Shown: positions 27,318 to 35,440 of the stretch, one piece after another | How the letters are laid out: each line of letters begins with the position of its first letter | Position numbering within the stretch: position 1 is the stretch's first letter | From: Sphingopyxis alaskensis RB2256 | GTDB taxonomy: Bacteria > Pseudomonadota > Alphaproteobacteria > Sphingomonadales > Sphingomonadaceae | Assembly: GCF_000013985.1 (NCBI RefSeq) | Contig: NC_008048.1 | Location: forward strand, 1,364,001-1,428,000 | DNA length: 64,000 bases | Direction of reading: 5' to 3' | Notes under the pieces: model-generated | Database searches by the model: none | What the model saw: the letters and a program-made list of their open reading frames with translations, nothing else | Told to the model about the DNA's origin: nothing | Position numbers and translations under genes: made by a program

Positions 27318-28643
27318 TCAATCCGCGAACAGCAACACCGGCGTCTCGATCAGCTTCTTCAATGCCTGGACATAGCTCGCGGCATCCCAGCCATCGACAA
27401 CGCGGTGATCGCAGCTGATCGACAGGTTCATGAGCTTGGCGCGGCGGATGTCGTCGCCGTCGAATATCGGCCGCTCGACGATCTTGTTCGGGCCGATGAT
27501 CGCGACCTCGGGGCGGTTGATCACCGGCGTCGTCGCGATTCCGCCGAGGGGGCCGAGCGACGTCACGGTCAGCGTGCCGCCGGTCAACTCCTCGACCTTG
27601 ACCTTGCCGGTGCGCGCGGCTTCGGCGAGGCGGGTGATTTCGCTGGCAAGCTGCCAGACATTCTTGTCCTGCGCGTCGCGGATAACGGGGACCATCAGGC
27701 CGGCGTCGGTCTGCGTCGCCATGCCCAGATGTACCGCGCCGTATCGCGTCACCACGCCCGCTTCGTCGTCATAGCGCGCGTTGATCATCGGAAACTCAGG
27801 AATGGTGCGGCAGATCGCGACGATCAGGAAGGGCAGCATCGTCAGCTTGGGCCGGCTGCCGCGATTGGCATTGAGGTCCGCGCGCATCTCTTCCAGCGCG
27901 GTGACGTCCATTTCCTCGACATAGGTGAAGTGTGGGATCGCGCGCTTCGACGCCGCCATATTCTCGGCGATCCTGCGCCGCATGCCGATGACCTTGACCG
28001 GCTCGTCGGCGCGCGCGCGGCTCGCGCCGGGGGCGTGATAGCCTTGCCCCGCGCTGTAGCGCCGATAGGCGTCGAGGTCGGCGTGGCGGATGCGGTCGCC
28101 GTCGGATTGGACCAGCGACAGGTCGATGCCCAGATCCTTCGCACGCGCGCGGACGGCGGGGGATGCGAGGACAGCCTTTTTTCCCCTCCCGCTTGCGGGA
28201 GGGGTCGGGGGAGGGCTTGTTTCGGAAACCACCGCAGGAGCCTCGACAGGCCCTCCCCCAGCCCCTCCCCCAGCCCCTCCCGCAAGCGGGAGGGGGATCT
28301 TCTCGGCATCCGAAACCTCCTCCGTCCCCGGCGTCTCCACGGCCATCTCGTCCTCGACCGGCGTGTCGGCGGGCGGTGCATCCAGCGCGCCGTCACCATC
28401 GTCATCAGTCTCGATCACCGCCAGCGTCGATCCGATTGGAATGAGGTCGCCGACCTCGCCCGCCAGTTCGACCACGACGCCCGACACCGGCGATTCCATC
28501 TCGACGGTCGCCTTGTCGGTCATCATGTCGGCAAGCTGCGCATCTTCCTCGACGCGCTCGCCCACCTTGACGTGCCAGGCAACGATCTCGGCCTCGGCGA
28601 TACCTTCGCCAATGTCGGGCAGACGGAATGAATAGCGGGCCAT
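27318..28643 (-). CDS. bkdB: Branched-chain 2-oxoacid dehydrogenase E2 (dihydrolipoyl acyltransferase)
   Basis: A 441-residue E2 core. Lipoyl domain at residues 1-78 with the lipoylated Lys44 in MMTDKATVEM; peripheral-subunit-binding domain at about 158-192 (ASPAVRARAKDLGIDLS); catalytic domain from about 215 with the active-site HRVVDGWDAA near the C terminus. Residues 116-154 of the linker are encoded by a palindromic repeat (28183-28297) and read PLPLAGGAGGGAGGGP and ETSPPPTPPASGRGKK. Four nucleotides separate it from E1 beta. No E3 gene follows, so a shared lipoamide dehydrogenase must serve it. Confidence 0.93.
   Translation of the reverse strand: MARYSFRLPDIGEGIAEAEIVAWHVKVGERVEEDAQLADMMTDKATVEMESPVSGVVVELAGEVGDLIPIGSTLAVIETDDDGDGALDAPPADTPVEDEMAVETPGTEEVSDAEKIPLPLAGGAGGGAGGGPVEAPAVVSETSPPPTPPASGRGKKAVLASPAVRARAKDLGIDLSLVQSDGDRIRHADLDAYRRYSAGQGYHAPGASRARADEPVKVIGMRRRIAENMAASKRAIPHFTYVEEMDVTALEEMRADLNANRGSRPKLTMLPFLIVAICRTIPEFPMINARYDDEAGVVTRYGAVHLGMATQTDAGLMVPVIRDAQDKNVWQLASEITRLAEAARTGKVKVEELTGGTLTVTSLGPLGGIATTPVINRPEVAIIGPNKIVERPIFDGDDIRRAKLMNLSISCDHRVVDGWDAASYVQALKKLIETPVLLFAD
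28183..28297. repeat. Double-hairpin palindromic element inside the E2 gene
   Basis: The same architecture as the element at 8464-8569: hairpin CCCTCCCGCTTGCGGGAGGG, then TCGGGGGAGGG, a variable centre ending CCTCGACAGG, then CCCTCCCCCAGCCCC (partly duplicated here) and the inverse hairpin. It lies wholly within the coding region of E2 without breaking the frame, in the flexible linker between the lipoyl and binding domains. Confidence 0.85.
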
Positions 28644-28647
28644 GGCG

Positions 28648-29682
28648 TCAGTCCTTCAAAATCTTGGTCAGCGCGGTCGCAATGCGCACCGGGCCGGGGA
28701 AATAGGCCCATTCCAGGCTGTGCGGATAGGGCGTGTCGAAACCGGTGACGCGCTCGACGGGCGCCTCGAGATGATAGAAGCAGCGTTCCTGCACCAGCGC
28801 GGCGAGTTCGGCGCCAAAACCCGACGTGCGCGTCGCTTCGTGGATGATCAGGCAGCGGCCGGTCTTTTTCACCGACGCCTCGATCGCCGCTATGTCGAGC
28901 GGCAACAGCGTGCGCAGGTCGAGGATTTCGGCGTCGATCCCCATTTCCTCGATGATCGTCTTTGCGACATGAACCATTGTGCCATAGGCGAGTACGGTCA
29001 CCGCTTCGCCCTCGCGCACCGTCGCCGCTTTCCCCAGGTCGATGCGGTAATAGCCCTCGGGCACCGCACTGGCGTCATGCTTCGACCAGGGTTCGACCGG
29101 GCGATCGTAATAGCCGCTGAACGGGCCGTTATAGATGCGCTTGGGTTCGAGGAAGACGACGGGGTCGTTATCCTCGATCGCCGCGATCAGCAGCCCCTTG
29201 GCATCATAGGGGTTCGACGGGATCACCGTCTTGACGCCGCAGATATGCGTCATGATGCTTTCGGGCGACTGGCTGTGCGTCTGGCCGCCGAAAATCCCGC
29301 CGCCGAACGGTGTGCGCACCGTCATCGGGCATATATAGTCGTTCGCCGAGCGATAGCGCAGGCGCGCCGCCTCGCTGACGAGCTGGTCGAGCCCCGGATA
29401 GATATAATCGGCGAACTGGATTTCGGGGACGGGGCGCAGACCATAGGCGCCCATGCCGACCGCGACGCCGATGATGCCGCATTCGTTGATCGGCGTGTCG
29501 AACACGCGCGTCTTGCCATGCTTTTTCTGGAGGCCCGCGGTGGCGCGGAAAACGCCGCCGAAATAGCCGACGTCCTCGCCCATCACGACGGTCGCGGGAT
29601 CGCGTTCGAGCATGACGTCCATGGCGCTGTTGATCGCCTCGATCATGTTCATGGTTTTCGTCCGGGTTTCGGCGCTCATCAT
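28648..29682 (-). CDS. bkdA2: Branched-chain 2-oxoacid dehydrogenase E1 beta
   Basis: A 344-residue transketolase-like beta subunit. Marks: VVMGEDVGYFGGVFRAT, DTPINECGIIGVAVGMGAYG, the cation/ThDP site region MTVRTPFGGGIFGGQTHSQS, and a C-terminal domain with LDLRTLLPLD and HEATRTSGFGAE. It decarboxylates branched 2-oxoacids with E1 alpha. The start is ATG 29682, overlapping the E1 alpha stop, and gives MMSAETRTKTMNMIEAIN; the long reading frame upstream is alpha-gene shadow. Confidence 0.96.
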   Translation of the reverse strand: MMSAETRTKTMNMIEAINSAMDVMLERDPATVVMGEDVGYFGGVFRATAGLQKKHGKTRVFDTPINECGIIGVAVGMGAYGLRPVPEIQFADYIYPGLDQLVSEAARLRYRSANDYICPMTVRTPFGGGIFGGQTHSQSPESIMTHICGVKTVIPSNPYDAKGLLIAAIEDNDPVVFLEPKRIYNGPFSGYYDRPVEPWSKHDASAVPEGYYRIDLGKAATVREGEAVTVLAYGTMVHVAKTIIEEMGIDAEILDLRTLLPLDIAAIEASVKKTGRCLIIHEATRTSGFGAELAALVQERCFYHLEAPVERVTGFDTPYPHSLEWAYFPGPVRIATALTKILKD

Positions 29683-30989
29683 TCGGGCTTCCAGTCGGGG
29701 CCGAACTTGGCCTCTTGCTCGGCGAGCATCTGCGCGCATTGTTCCTTGAGGTGCCAGGGCATCTCCTCGAAAACGTCCTCGAACATCGTTTCGAACGGCT
29801 GGTGCATCCCGTGACCCAATATGCCAAGCTTTTCCGACTGCTTCTGCGTCGTCTTGACCAGATCGTCGAGTTCCTTCGCCTGCGCTTCGTGGCGCGCGTC
29901 GTCCCATTCGCCAAGCGCGATCAGATGCTGCTTGAGCCGCGCGATCGGGTCGCCGAACGGCCAGGCGCTCGCTTCCTGCGCCGCGCGATAGGCGCCGGGG
30001 TCGTCCGAGGTGCTGTGCCCTTCGGCGCGATAGGTGAAATGTTCGATCAGCGTCGGGCCGTTGTTCGTCCGCGCGCGATCGGCTGCCCATTGCGTTGCCG
30101 CATAGACCGCGAGCGGGTCGTTGCCATCGACGCGCAGCCCCGCGATGCCATAACCCACCGCACGCGCCGCAAAGGTCGTGCGCTCGCCGCCGGCAAAGCC
30201 CGAAAAGCTCGAAATAGCCCACTGGTTATTGACGACATTGAAAATCACGGGGGCATTATAAACGGTGGCGAAAGTCAGCGCTGAGTGGAAATCCCCCTCG
30301 GCGGACGAGCCTTCGCCGCACCACACGGTCGCGATCCGCGTGTCGCCCTTCGACGCCGATGCCATCGCCCAGCCCACCGCCTGTGGATATTGGGTGGCGA
30401 GGTTGCCCGACACGCTGAAAAACCCATGTTCGGGCGCCGAATACATGATCGGGAGTTGCCGCCCCAACAGGTGATCGCCGCGATTCGAGTAAATCTGGTT
30501 CATCATCTGGATCAGCGGATAGTCGCGCGCGATCAAAATGCCCTGCTGGCGATAGCTGGGGAAGCACATGTCGGCGCGGTCGATCGCCATCGTCGAGGCG
30601 ATCGAGGTTGCCTCCTCGCCCGTGCATTTCATGTAGAAGCTGGTCTTGCCCTGCCGCTGTGCGCGGAACATGCGATCGTCGAACGCGCGCGTCAGCATCA
30701 TGTAACGCAGCATGGTGCGCAGCCGGTCGGGGGCGAGGTTGGGATTCCATGGCCCCTTGGCGATGCCGTCGAAATCGAGGACGCGGACAAGGCCATAGCA
30801 AAGCTCGCGCATTGCGTCGGGCCTGGTCGCTTCACCGGGACGCGGGGTCGCCTCAACCGCAGGGATTTCGATGTCGCTGAAGTCGGGCGTGTCGCCGGGG
30901 CGATAGCGCGGTTCGGGGATATGAAGCGACAGCGGCGGCAGGTTGCTCGCCGGACGCCCCTTATCCGCCCGGGCAGGCGTTTCAGGCAT
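29679..30989 (-). CDS. bkdA1: Branched-chain 2-oxoacid dehydrogenase E1 alpha
   Basis: A 436-residue ThDP-binding alpha subunit. The ThDP motif spans WCGEGSSAEGDFHSAL to VIFNVVNNQWAISS. The substrate region has SYRQQGILIARD, and the phosphorylation-loop counterpart reads YRAEGHSTSDDPGAYR. The long N-terminal arm (LSLHIPEPRYRPGDTPDFSD) is typical of branched-chain rather than pyruvate enzymes, which is why I call BCKDH. GGAAGAAG precedes the ATG. The three genes form an operon E1a-E1b-E2. Confidence 0.96.
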   Translation of the reverse strand: MPETPARADKGRPASNLPPLSLHIPEPRYRPGDTPDFSDIEIPAVEATPRPGEATRPDAMRELCYGLVRVLDFDGIAKGPWNPNLAPDRLRTMLRYMMLTRAFDDRMFRAQRQGKTSFYMKCTGEEATSIASTMAIDRADMCFPSYRQQGILIARDYPLIQMMNQIYSNRGDHLLGRQLPIMYSAPEHGFFSVSGNLATQYPQAVGWAMASASKGDTRIATVWCGEGSSAEGDFHSALTFATVYNAPVIFNVVNNQWAISSFSGFAGGERTTFAARAVGYGIAGLRVDGNDPLAVYAATQWAADRARTNNGPTLIEHFTYRAEGHSTSDDPGAYRAAQEASAWPFGDPIARLKQHLIALGEWDDARHEAQAKELDDLVKTTQKQSEKLGILGHGMHQPFETMFEDVFEEMPWHLKEQCAQMLAEQEAKFGPDWKPE

Positions 30990-31081
30990 ATCTTCTTCCC
31001 TTCGGGCGCGAATCGGCGCCTAGTTATATTTCATCGTGGCGACATATTATTACGGCCGCCATGCGAATGCAACGGCAGCTG

Positions 31082-32044
31082 TCAGACCGCCACCGGCGCG
31101 GAAATATGCGCTTGCGGCGCGTAATCCTCGACCACGAAATCCTCGAACCGATATTCGAAAATGCTGGGCGGTCGGCGCAGGATGCGGAGCCGGGGCTTTC
31201 CCTCCGGTACGCGCGCCAACTGCTGTTCGACCAGCTCGGCGTGGTTGAGATAGAGATGGACGTCGCCACCGGTCCACACGACCTCATGCGCGTAAAGGCC
31301 GCATTGCTCGGCGACCATCCGCGTGAGCAACGCCGCCTCGAAAATGTTGAACGCGAAGCCAAGACCAAGATCGCACGAGCGCTGAAAGAGCAGGCACGAC
31401 AATCCGCCGTCGCTGCGAACATGGAACTGATAGGTCATATGGCACGGCGGCAACGCCATCCGGTCGAGATCGGCGACATTCCAGCCGGTGAAGATGTGGC
31501 GCCGTGACCCCGGATTGTTCTTGAGCGAGTCGATCAGCGCCGCAATCTGGTTATACCCGTGGTCGGCGCGGCGAAACAGACCGCCGCCCGCCGGCTCGTA
31601 GCGCGGCCAGTTGACCCATTGATGACCGTAGACGGGACCAAGGTCGCCCCATTTGGCCGCAAAATCCGCGTCTGCGACGATCCGCGCTTCGAAATCCGTG
31701 GCGCTGATCGCCTCGCCGGTCGCCTTGCGATATTTCTCGAGCGGCCAGTCGGTCCAGATCTTTACGCCTTGCGCAACGAGCGGACGGATATTGGTGTCGC
31801 CCGTGAGAAACCAAAGCAGTTCGCGCAGTGCAGTCTTCCAATAAACGCGCTTCGTCGTGAGCAGGGGGATGGCGTCGTCCTTCAGCGAGAATCGCATCGT
31901 CTCACCGAACAGCGAGCGCGTGCCGACGCCGGTGCGGTCGACGCGCTCGTCACCGTCGACCCAGATACGGCGCATCAGGTCGAGATATTGCAGTTCATAG
32001 TGGATGGAATCAGCCAAGACGTGCTCCCCTTCTTTCCCTGTCAT
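31082..32044 (-). CDS. thyA: Thymidylate synthase
   Basis: A 320-residue enzyme methylating dUMP with methylene-THF. The catalytic Cys is in MALPPCHMTYQFHV, the phosphate-binding Arg pair in NPGSRRHIFTGWNV, the dUMP site in LFQRSCDLGLGFAFNI, and His-Tyr in DVHLYLNHAEL. It is longer than the 264-residue E. coli type, with an insert around residues 95-130. ATG 32044 has GGAG seven nucleotides upstream. Divergent from the JAMM protein gene. Confidence 0.96.
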   Translation of the reverse strand: MTGKEGEHVLADSIHYELQYLDLMRRIWVDGDERVDRTGVGTRSLFGETMRFSLKDDAIPLLTTKRVYWKTALRELLWFLTGDTNIRPLVAQGVKIWTDWPLEKYRKATGEAISATDFEARIVADADFAAKWGDLGPVYGHQWVNWPRYEPAGGGLFRRADHGYNQIAALIDSLKNNPGSRRHIFTGWNVADLDRMALPPCHMTYQFHVRSDGGLSCLLFQRSCDLGLGFAFNIFEAALLTRMVAEQCGLYAHEVVWTGGDVHLYLNHAELVEQQLARVPEGKPRLRILRRPPSIFEYRFEDFVVEDYAPQAHISAPVAV

Positions 32045-32160
32045 TGCTAGGCTCCGCACTGCACGGCGGCAAGGGCGTCGCCCCGTCCGCCGCCGCCGAT
32101 CCATCCAATGCGGGGCAGTCGGCTGTTGGGTCCGCGACGCACCTGCGCCATGCGACGAGG

Positions 32161-32589
32161 ATGACAATCTTTGACCCTGTGAGCAAAGCCGCGACCGATA
32201 CCCGGCGCCGGGGCTTTGTGCAGTGCGAGGGCGAAGATGCGGTTGCGGGGCAATTGCTGCGTCCCCAGTTCGACGGCGATCGGGAAAGCCTGCTCCTTGC
32301 TGGCTTCGATACGTATCAGCGCCTGGTCCGTTTGGAACGCATCGACGGCGAAACGCCGCGACGCTGCATCATCCCGCCGCGATGCTGGCGCGCGCTGCTG
32401 GGCGGAGGCGCTGCGACCGTCGTGATGGCGCACAACCACCCGTCGGGCATCGCCTGGCCTAGCGACGCAGACATGGCCGCGACGCGCGACGCCGCGCGGT
32501 TTCTGCGGACAATCGGTGTCGATCTGGTCGATCATCTGATTTTCGTCGCCGACGGTCATTTCAGCTTTCGAACTGCCGGAATGCTGTAG
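32161..32589 (+). CDS. RadC-like JAMM domain protein
   Basis: A 142-residue protein with the JAMM metal motif in VVMAHNHPSGIAWPSDAD (His-x-His ... Ser ... Asp) and a C-terminal sheet (DLVDHLIFVADGHFSF) as in the RadC C-terminal domain. It lacks the helix-hairpin-helix N-terminal domain of full RadC. Despite the name the family has no proven repair role. The start at 32161 follows GACGAGG; the frame is open further upstream to 32044, but that part lies in the thyA promoter region. Confidence 0.8.
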   Translation: MTIFDPVSKAATDTRRRGFVQCEGEDAVAGQLLRPQFDGDRESLLLAGFDTYQRLVRLERIDGETPRRCIIPPRCWRALLGGGAATVVMAHNHPSGIAWPSDADMAATRDAARFLRTIGVDLVDHLIFVADGHFSFRTAGML

Positions 32590-32697
32590 TTCGGGCAATC
32601 GACTTCACTGTGCCGATTGGCGCTTGAAGTTCGCAGATTGCGCGTCTAGAGGACCGCCCTGCCTTCGCGGTGGCCACGGCCGCCCGCGCAGATCGGT

Positions 32698-32774
32698 CGG
32701 GGAGTAGCTCAGCCTGGTAGAGCACTGTCTTCGGGAGGCAGGGGCCGGAGGTTCGAATCCTCTCTCCCCGACCA
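32698..32774 (+). tRNA. tRNA-Pro (CGG)
   Basis: A 77-nt gene from CGGGGAG to CTCCCCG ACCA with encoded CCA. D arm AGCTCAGCCTGGTAGAGC, anticodon loop TTCGGGA with anticodon CGG, and T arm GGAGGTTCGAATCCTCT are canonical. Confidence 0.97.
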
Positions 32775-32927
32775 GTTTCTTCGCATATTGCAGAATCTGC
32801 GCTGACACTTCTTGTAAGTCAGCAAACATATCCCTAGATTTGTCCTACGCCGCCATGGTTTCCCCCCTTTCCATCGCGGTGAGTGCCCCGTCGGGTTCGA
32901 CGCGGGCGCGTCCTCCCTGGACCCTGG

Positions 32928-32959
32928 CCACCTCGTACTTCGGTGCGAGGTGGTTTTTT
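32928..32959 (+). terminator. Rho-independent terminator downstream of tRNA-Pro
   Basis: CCACCTCG and CGAGGTGG form a perfect 8-bp stem around TACTTCGGTG, followed by TTTTTT. It lies 154 nt after the tRNA-Pro gene and overlaps the stop codon of the convergent amidohydrolase gene. The stretch 32775-32927 has no gene I recognise and may be tRNA trailer or a small RNA. Confidence 0.85.
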
Positions 32960-33833
32960 ATTCGGCCGCCTGCGGCAGAAACTGCGCGTCGGGGCGCCAT
33001 TGCCCGGCCTTCCTGATGAACTCGGCGAACCAGCGCGACAGCCAGCCGATGCGGCCCGCGTCGGGCAGGCCTTCGGCCGTCAGATAGAGGCTGCGGTCGA
33101 TTTCGATCTGGATCGCATGAACCCCGTCACCGGGTCGTCCGTGCGTCCGCACGATATGCCCGCCGGCATAGGGCTGGTTGCGCAACACCGGCTCGCCCAG
33201 CGCCGATGCCGAAGCGACCGCCAGAGCGGCGAGCGATTCGGCCGCCGTCGCGCCAAAACGGTCGCCGATGACAATTCGCGCGCCATGTCCCGGCTGCCCC
33301 GGTGGGATCGTCGGCATCGAATGGAGATCGACCAGTATCGCGAATCCGAACCGGGCGCACGCCGCCGCGATTTCACCCGCCAGTGCGTCATGGAAGGGGC
33401 GATGCAGGCGATCGAGCCGCCATTCCAGCGCCGTGCGGTCGATCGGCTGTTTCCACAAGGGGCCGCAATCGGCGAGTCTGGTCGGCACAACGCCGAGGCC
33501 CGCGCGCTCCTTGCGCCCCGGCGTCGCGAATTGCGCGCGCAGCGTCGGCGCGACCTCGCCCGGCGCCATCTGGCCCTCGCCGCGATTGCAGTCGGCAACG
33601 GCGCGCGCCCAGAACGCCGTCACGACAGCGGCGCCAGCATCGTGCGCGCCCGCCGCGATCCGGTCGCACCAGCGATCCTCCAGCCGCTCGAGCGCGCAGC
33701 GATCGACGCGCGCAGCGGACAGGATTTCGGGCGGATAGATGCGCCCGGCATGCGGCACCGACACGACGACCGGACCCGGCGCCGCCGGGCGGTTGACGGC
33801 GATGGGCGCAGGGAGGATGATGTGCGACGTCAT
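32958..33833 (-). CDS. N-formylglutamate amidohydrolase family protein
   Basis: A 291-residue zinc hydrolase-like protein. Marks of the FGase family: VVVSVPHAGRIYPPEIL near the N terminus, VADCNRGEG, LVDLHSMPTIPP (metal site), IVIGDRFGA and the Arg-rich RPGDGVHAIQIEIDRSLYL. True HutG acts at the end of histidine degradation, but no hut genes are nearby, so the substrate is uncertain. ATG 33833 (MTSHIILPAP) was chosen; the longer frame has no ribosome site. Divergent from cpdR. Confidence 0.88.
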   Translation of the reverse strand: MTSHIILPAPIAVNRPAAPGPVVVSVPHAGRIYPPEILSAARVDRCALERLEDRWCDRIAAGAHDAGAAVVTAFWARAVADCNRGEGQMAPGEVAPTLRAQFATPGRKERAGLGVVPTRLADCGPLWKQPIDRTALEWRLDRLHRPFHDALAGEIAAACARFGFAILVDLHSMPTIPPGQPGHGARIVIGDRFGATAAESLAALAVASASALGEPVLRNQPYAGGHIVRTHGRPGDGVHAIQIEIDRSLYLTAEGLPDAGRIGWLSRWFAEFIRKAGQWRPDAQFLPQAAE

Positions 33834-33973
33834 GGGGGATGGGTGGCAAAAAAAGCTCGAGGAATCCAGCGCGCCACGCCAATTTGTTAAATCTCTCTCG
33901 CTATGGCGATGGTGAAGCAAGCGTCGCCGAGCGGAACCGGCGACGTTCCAAGGACCAGGGAACAGATTTCACG

Positions 33974-34351
33974 ATGATTCGCATCTTGCTGGCCGAAGAC
34001 GACGATGTGATGCGCGAATATCTTGCGCGCGCGCTCACCAGCGCGGGTTATCACGTCACCGCAGTCGATCGCGGCACGGCGGCAGTGCCCTATATCGATT
34101 CGGGCACCTTCGACCTGCTGCTGTCCGACATCGTCATGCCCGAAATGGACGGCATCGAACTTGCCCAGCATACGGCAAAGGCGGCCCCGCAGACGCAGGT
34201 GATGTTCATCACCGGTTTCGCCGCGGTTTCGCTGCGTGCCGAGGAAAATGTGCCGCAGGCCAAGCTCCTGTCCAAACCCTTCCATCTCAAGGATCTGGTG
34301 CGCGAGGTCGATAGCCTGTTCGGGCGCGCCGACCAGTCGCACCAGCAATAA
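33974..34351 (+). CDS. cpdR: Response regulator CpdR
   Basis: A 125-residue single-domain receiver. The acidic pocket is E8-D9-D10, the phospho-acceptor D52 in LLLSDIVMPEMDG, T80 in FITGFAAVSL and K101 in LSKPFH. The FITGFAAV and LLSKPFHLKDLV strings match CpdR of Caulobacter, which when unphosphorylated primes ClpXP to destroy CtrA and others. There is no output domain. ATG 33974 is the only start giving a normal receiver N terminus (MIRILLAEDDD). It ends 71 nt before tRNA-Val. Confidence 0.9.
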   Translation: MIRILLAEDDDVMREYLARALTSAGYHVTAVDRGTAAVPYIDSGTFDLLLSDIVMPEMDGIELAQHTAKAAPQTQVMFITGFAAVSLRAEENVPQAKLLSKPFHLKDLVREVDSLFGRADQSHQQ

Positions 34352-34422
34352 ACGCAACGATCCACCGAAGGGCTTGCCAAGCCGCTCCAAGGCCTTTAGG
34401 GGGCGCGTCACCCCAAAGGGAT

Positions 34423-34497
34423 GGGCGTGTAGCTCAGTGGTAGAGCACTGTGTTGACATCGCAGGGGTCGCAAGTTCAATCCTTGCCACGCCCACCA
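34423..34497 (+). tRNA. tRNA-Val (GAC)
   Basis: A 75-nt gene from GGGCGTG to CACGCCC ACCA with encoded CCA. Anticodon loop TTGACAT with anticodon GAC, D arm GCTCAGTGGTAGAGC and T arm GCAAGTTCAATCCTTGC are canonical. Confidence 0.97.
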
Positions 34498-34500
34498 TTC

Positions 34501-34536
34501 AAAACGCCGCCGCCCCGCCGGGTTGGCGGCGTTTTT
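34501..34536. terminator. Bidirectional terminator between tRNA-Val and the SDR gene
   Basis: AAAACGCCGCC and GGCGGCGTTTTT flank a GC-rich loop, giving a 7-bp GC stem with A-run before and T-run after. It can stop tRNA-Val transcription on the plus strand and the SDR transcript on the minus strand. Confidence 0.85.
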
Positions 34537-34540
34537 GCTT

Positions 34541-35332
34541 TCAGACCATGCCCTTCGCCAGGTCGCCGCGCGACGCATCGCCGATCTGGCTGCCGCCGTC
34601 GCAATCGAGGATCGTCCCGGTGATATAGCCCGCGGCGGGCGAGCAGAGGAACACCGCCGATTCGGCCACCTCCTCGATCCGGCCCCAGCGTTTCATCGCG
34701 ATGCGGTCGTAATGCGCCTGCCGCGTGGCGGCATCGGGCGCGAGGCGCTTCATCCCTTCGGTATCGGCGATCGGGCCGGGCGAGATGCCGTTGACGCGCA
34801 CCTCCGGCCCCCATTCGAGCGCGAGCACGCGGATCAGCTGGTTGATCCCCGCCTTCGCCGCACAGGCGTGCGCCTGCAAGGCGGAGGCGTTGACCGCCTG
34901 CCCCGCCGTGATTGCGATCAGCGATGCGCCGGGCCGCACCAACAGGTCGTGGCAGCCGCGAAAGACATTGAAGGTGCCGTTGAGGTCGATATCGACAACG
35001 GTGCGAAAGGCGTTCGCCGACATGCCGAGAACGGGGGCCAGAAAATTGCCCGCGGCACCGGAAACGACGATATCCATCGGCCCCAGCTCGCCCGCGACCC
35101 GCTCCATCACGCCGCGGATCGCGGCATAGTCGCGCACATCGCCCGACAGGCCGAGAGCGCCCTCGCCGATCGCGGCCGCGGCATGTGCCGCCTTGTCGGG
35201 ATCGCGGCCCGCCACCGCGACTTTGGCGCCCAGTTCGGCAAAGCGTTTGGCGATGCCCAGGTTGATACCGCTCGTCCCGCCGGCAACGAACGCGGTCTTT
35301 CCGGCCAGCAGGCCGTCGCGGAATGTCGTCAT
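34541..35332 (-). CDS. SDR oxidoreductase, 2,4-dienoyl-CoA reductase type
   Basis: A 263-residue Rossmann protein with cofactor loop GKTAFVAGGTSGINLGIA, SGAAGNFLAPVLGMS, and the tail SPGPIADTEGMKRLAP. The classic Tyr of the YxxxK pair is absent: the segment reads LQAHACAAKAGINQL, with Lys kept. That pattern and the PGPI-TEG motif fit peroxisomal-type 2,4-dienoyl-CoA reductases, which use Asp and Lys instead. A role in unsaturated fatty acid oxidation follows from the family. It is a single gene, divergent from the hydrolase. Confidence 0.85.
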   Translation of the reverse strand: MTTFRDGLLAGKTAFVAGGTSGINLGIAKRFAELGAKVAVAGRDPDKAAHAAAAIGEGALGLSGDVRDYAAIRGVMERVAGELGPMDIVVSGAAGNFLAPVLGMSANAFRTVVDIDLNGTFNVFRGCHDLLVRPGASLIAITAGQAVNASALQAHACAAKAGINQLIRVLALEWGPEVRVNGISPGPIADTEGMKRLAPDAATRQAHYDRIAMKRWGRIEEVAESAVFLCSPAAGYITGTILDCDGGSQIGDASRGDLAKGMV

Positions 35333-35440
35333 TTCTCTCTCTCTCCCTCACTTCTTCTTGATCGCGCGAAGGCGATCCGGGGGTTGACGGATCGAAACCA
35401 GTCGCCTTTTGAAACTGGAACAGACAGCAAGGATGATCCG

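Noticed and set aside
28183..28297. Frame disruption or pseudogene in E2
   Set aside because: The inserted repeat keeps the frame and lies in a linker; lipoyl, binding and catalytic domains are all intact.
34523..35440. Long N-terminal extension of the alpha/beta hydrolase through the SDR gene
   Set aside because: The first 306 codons are antisense to a well-supported SDR gene, and a good ribosome site with ATG exists at 35441.
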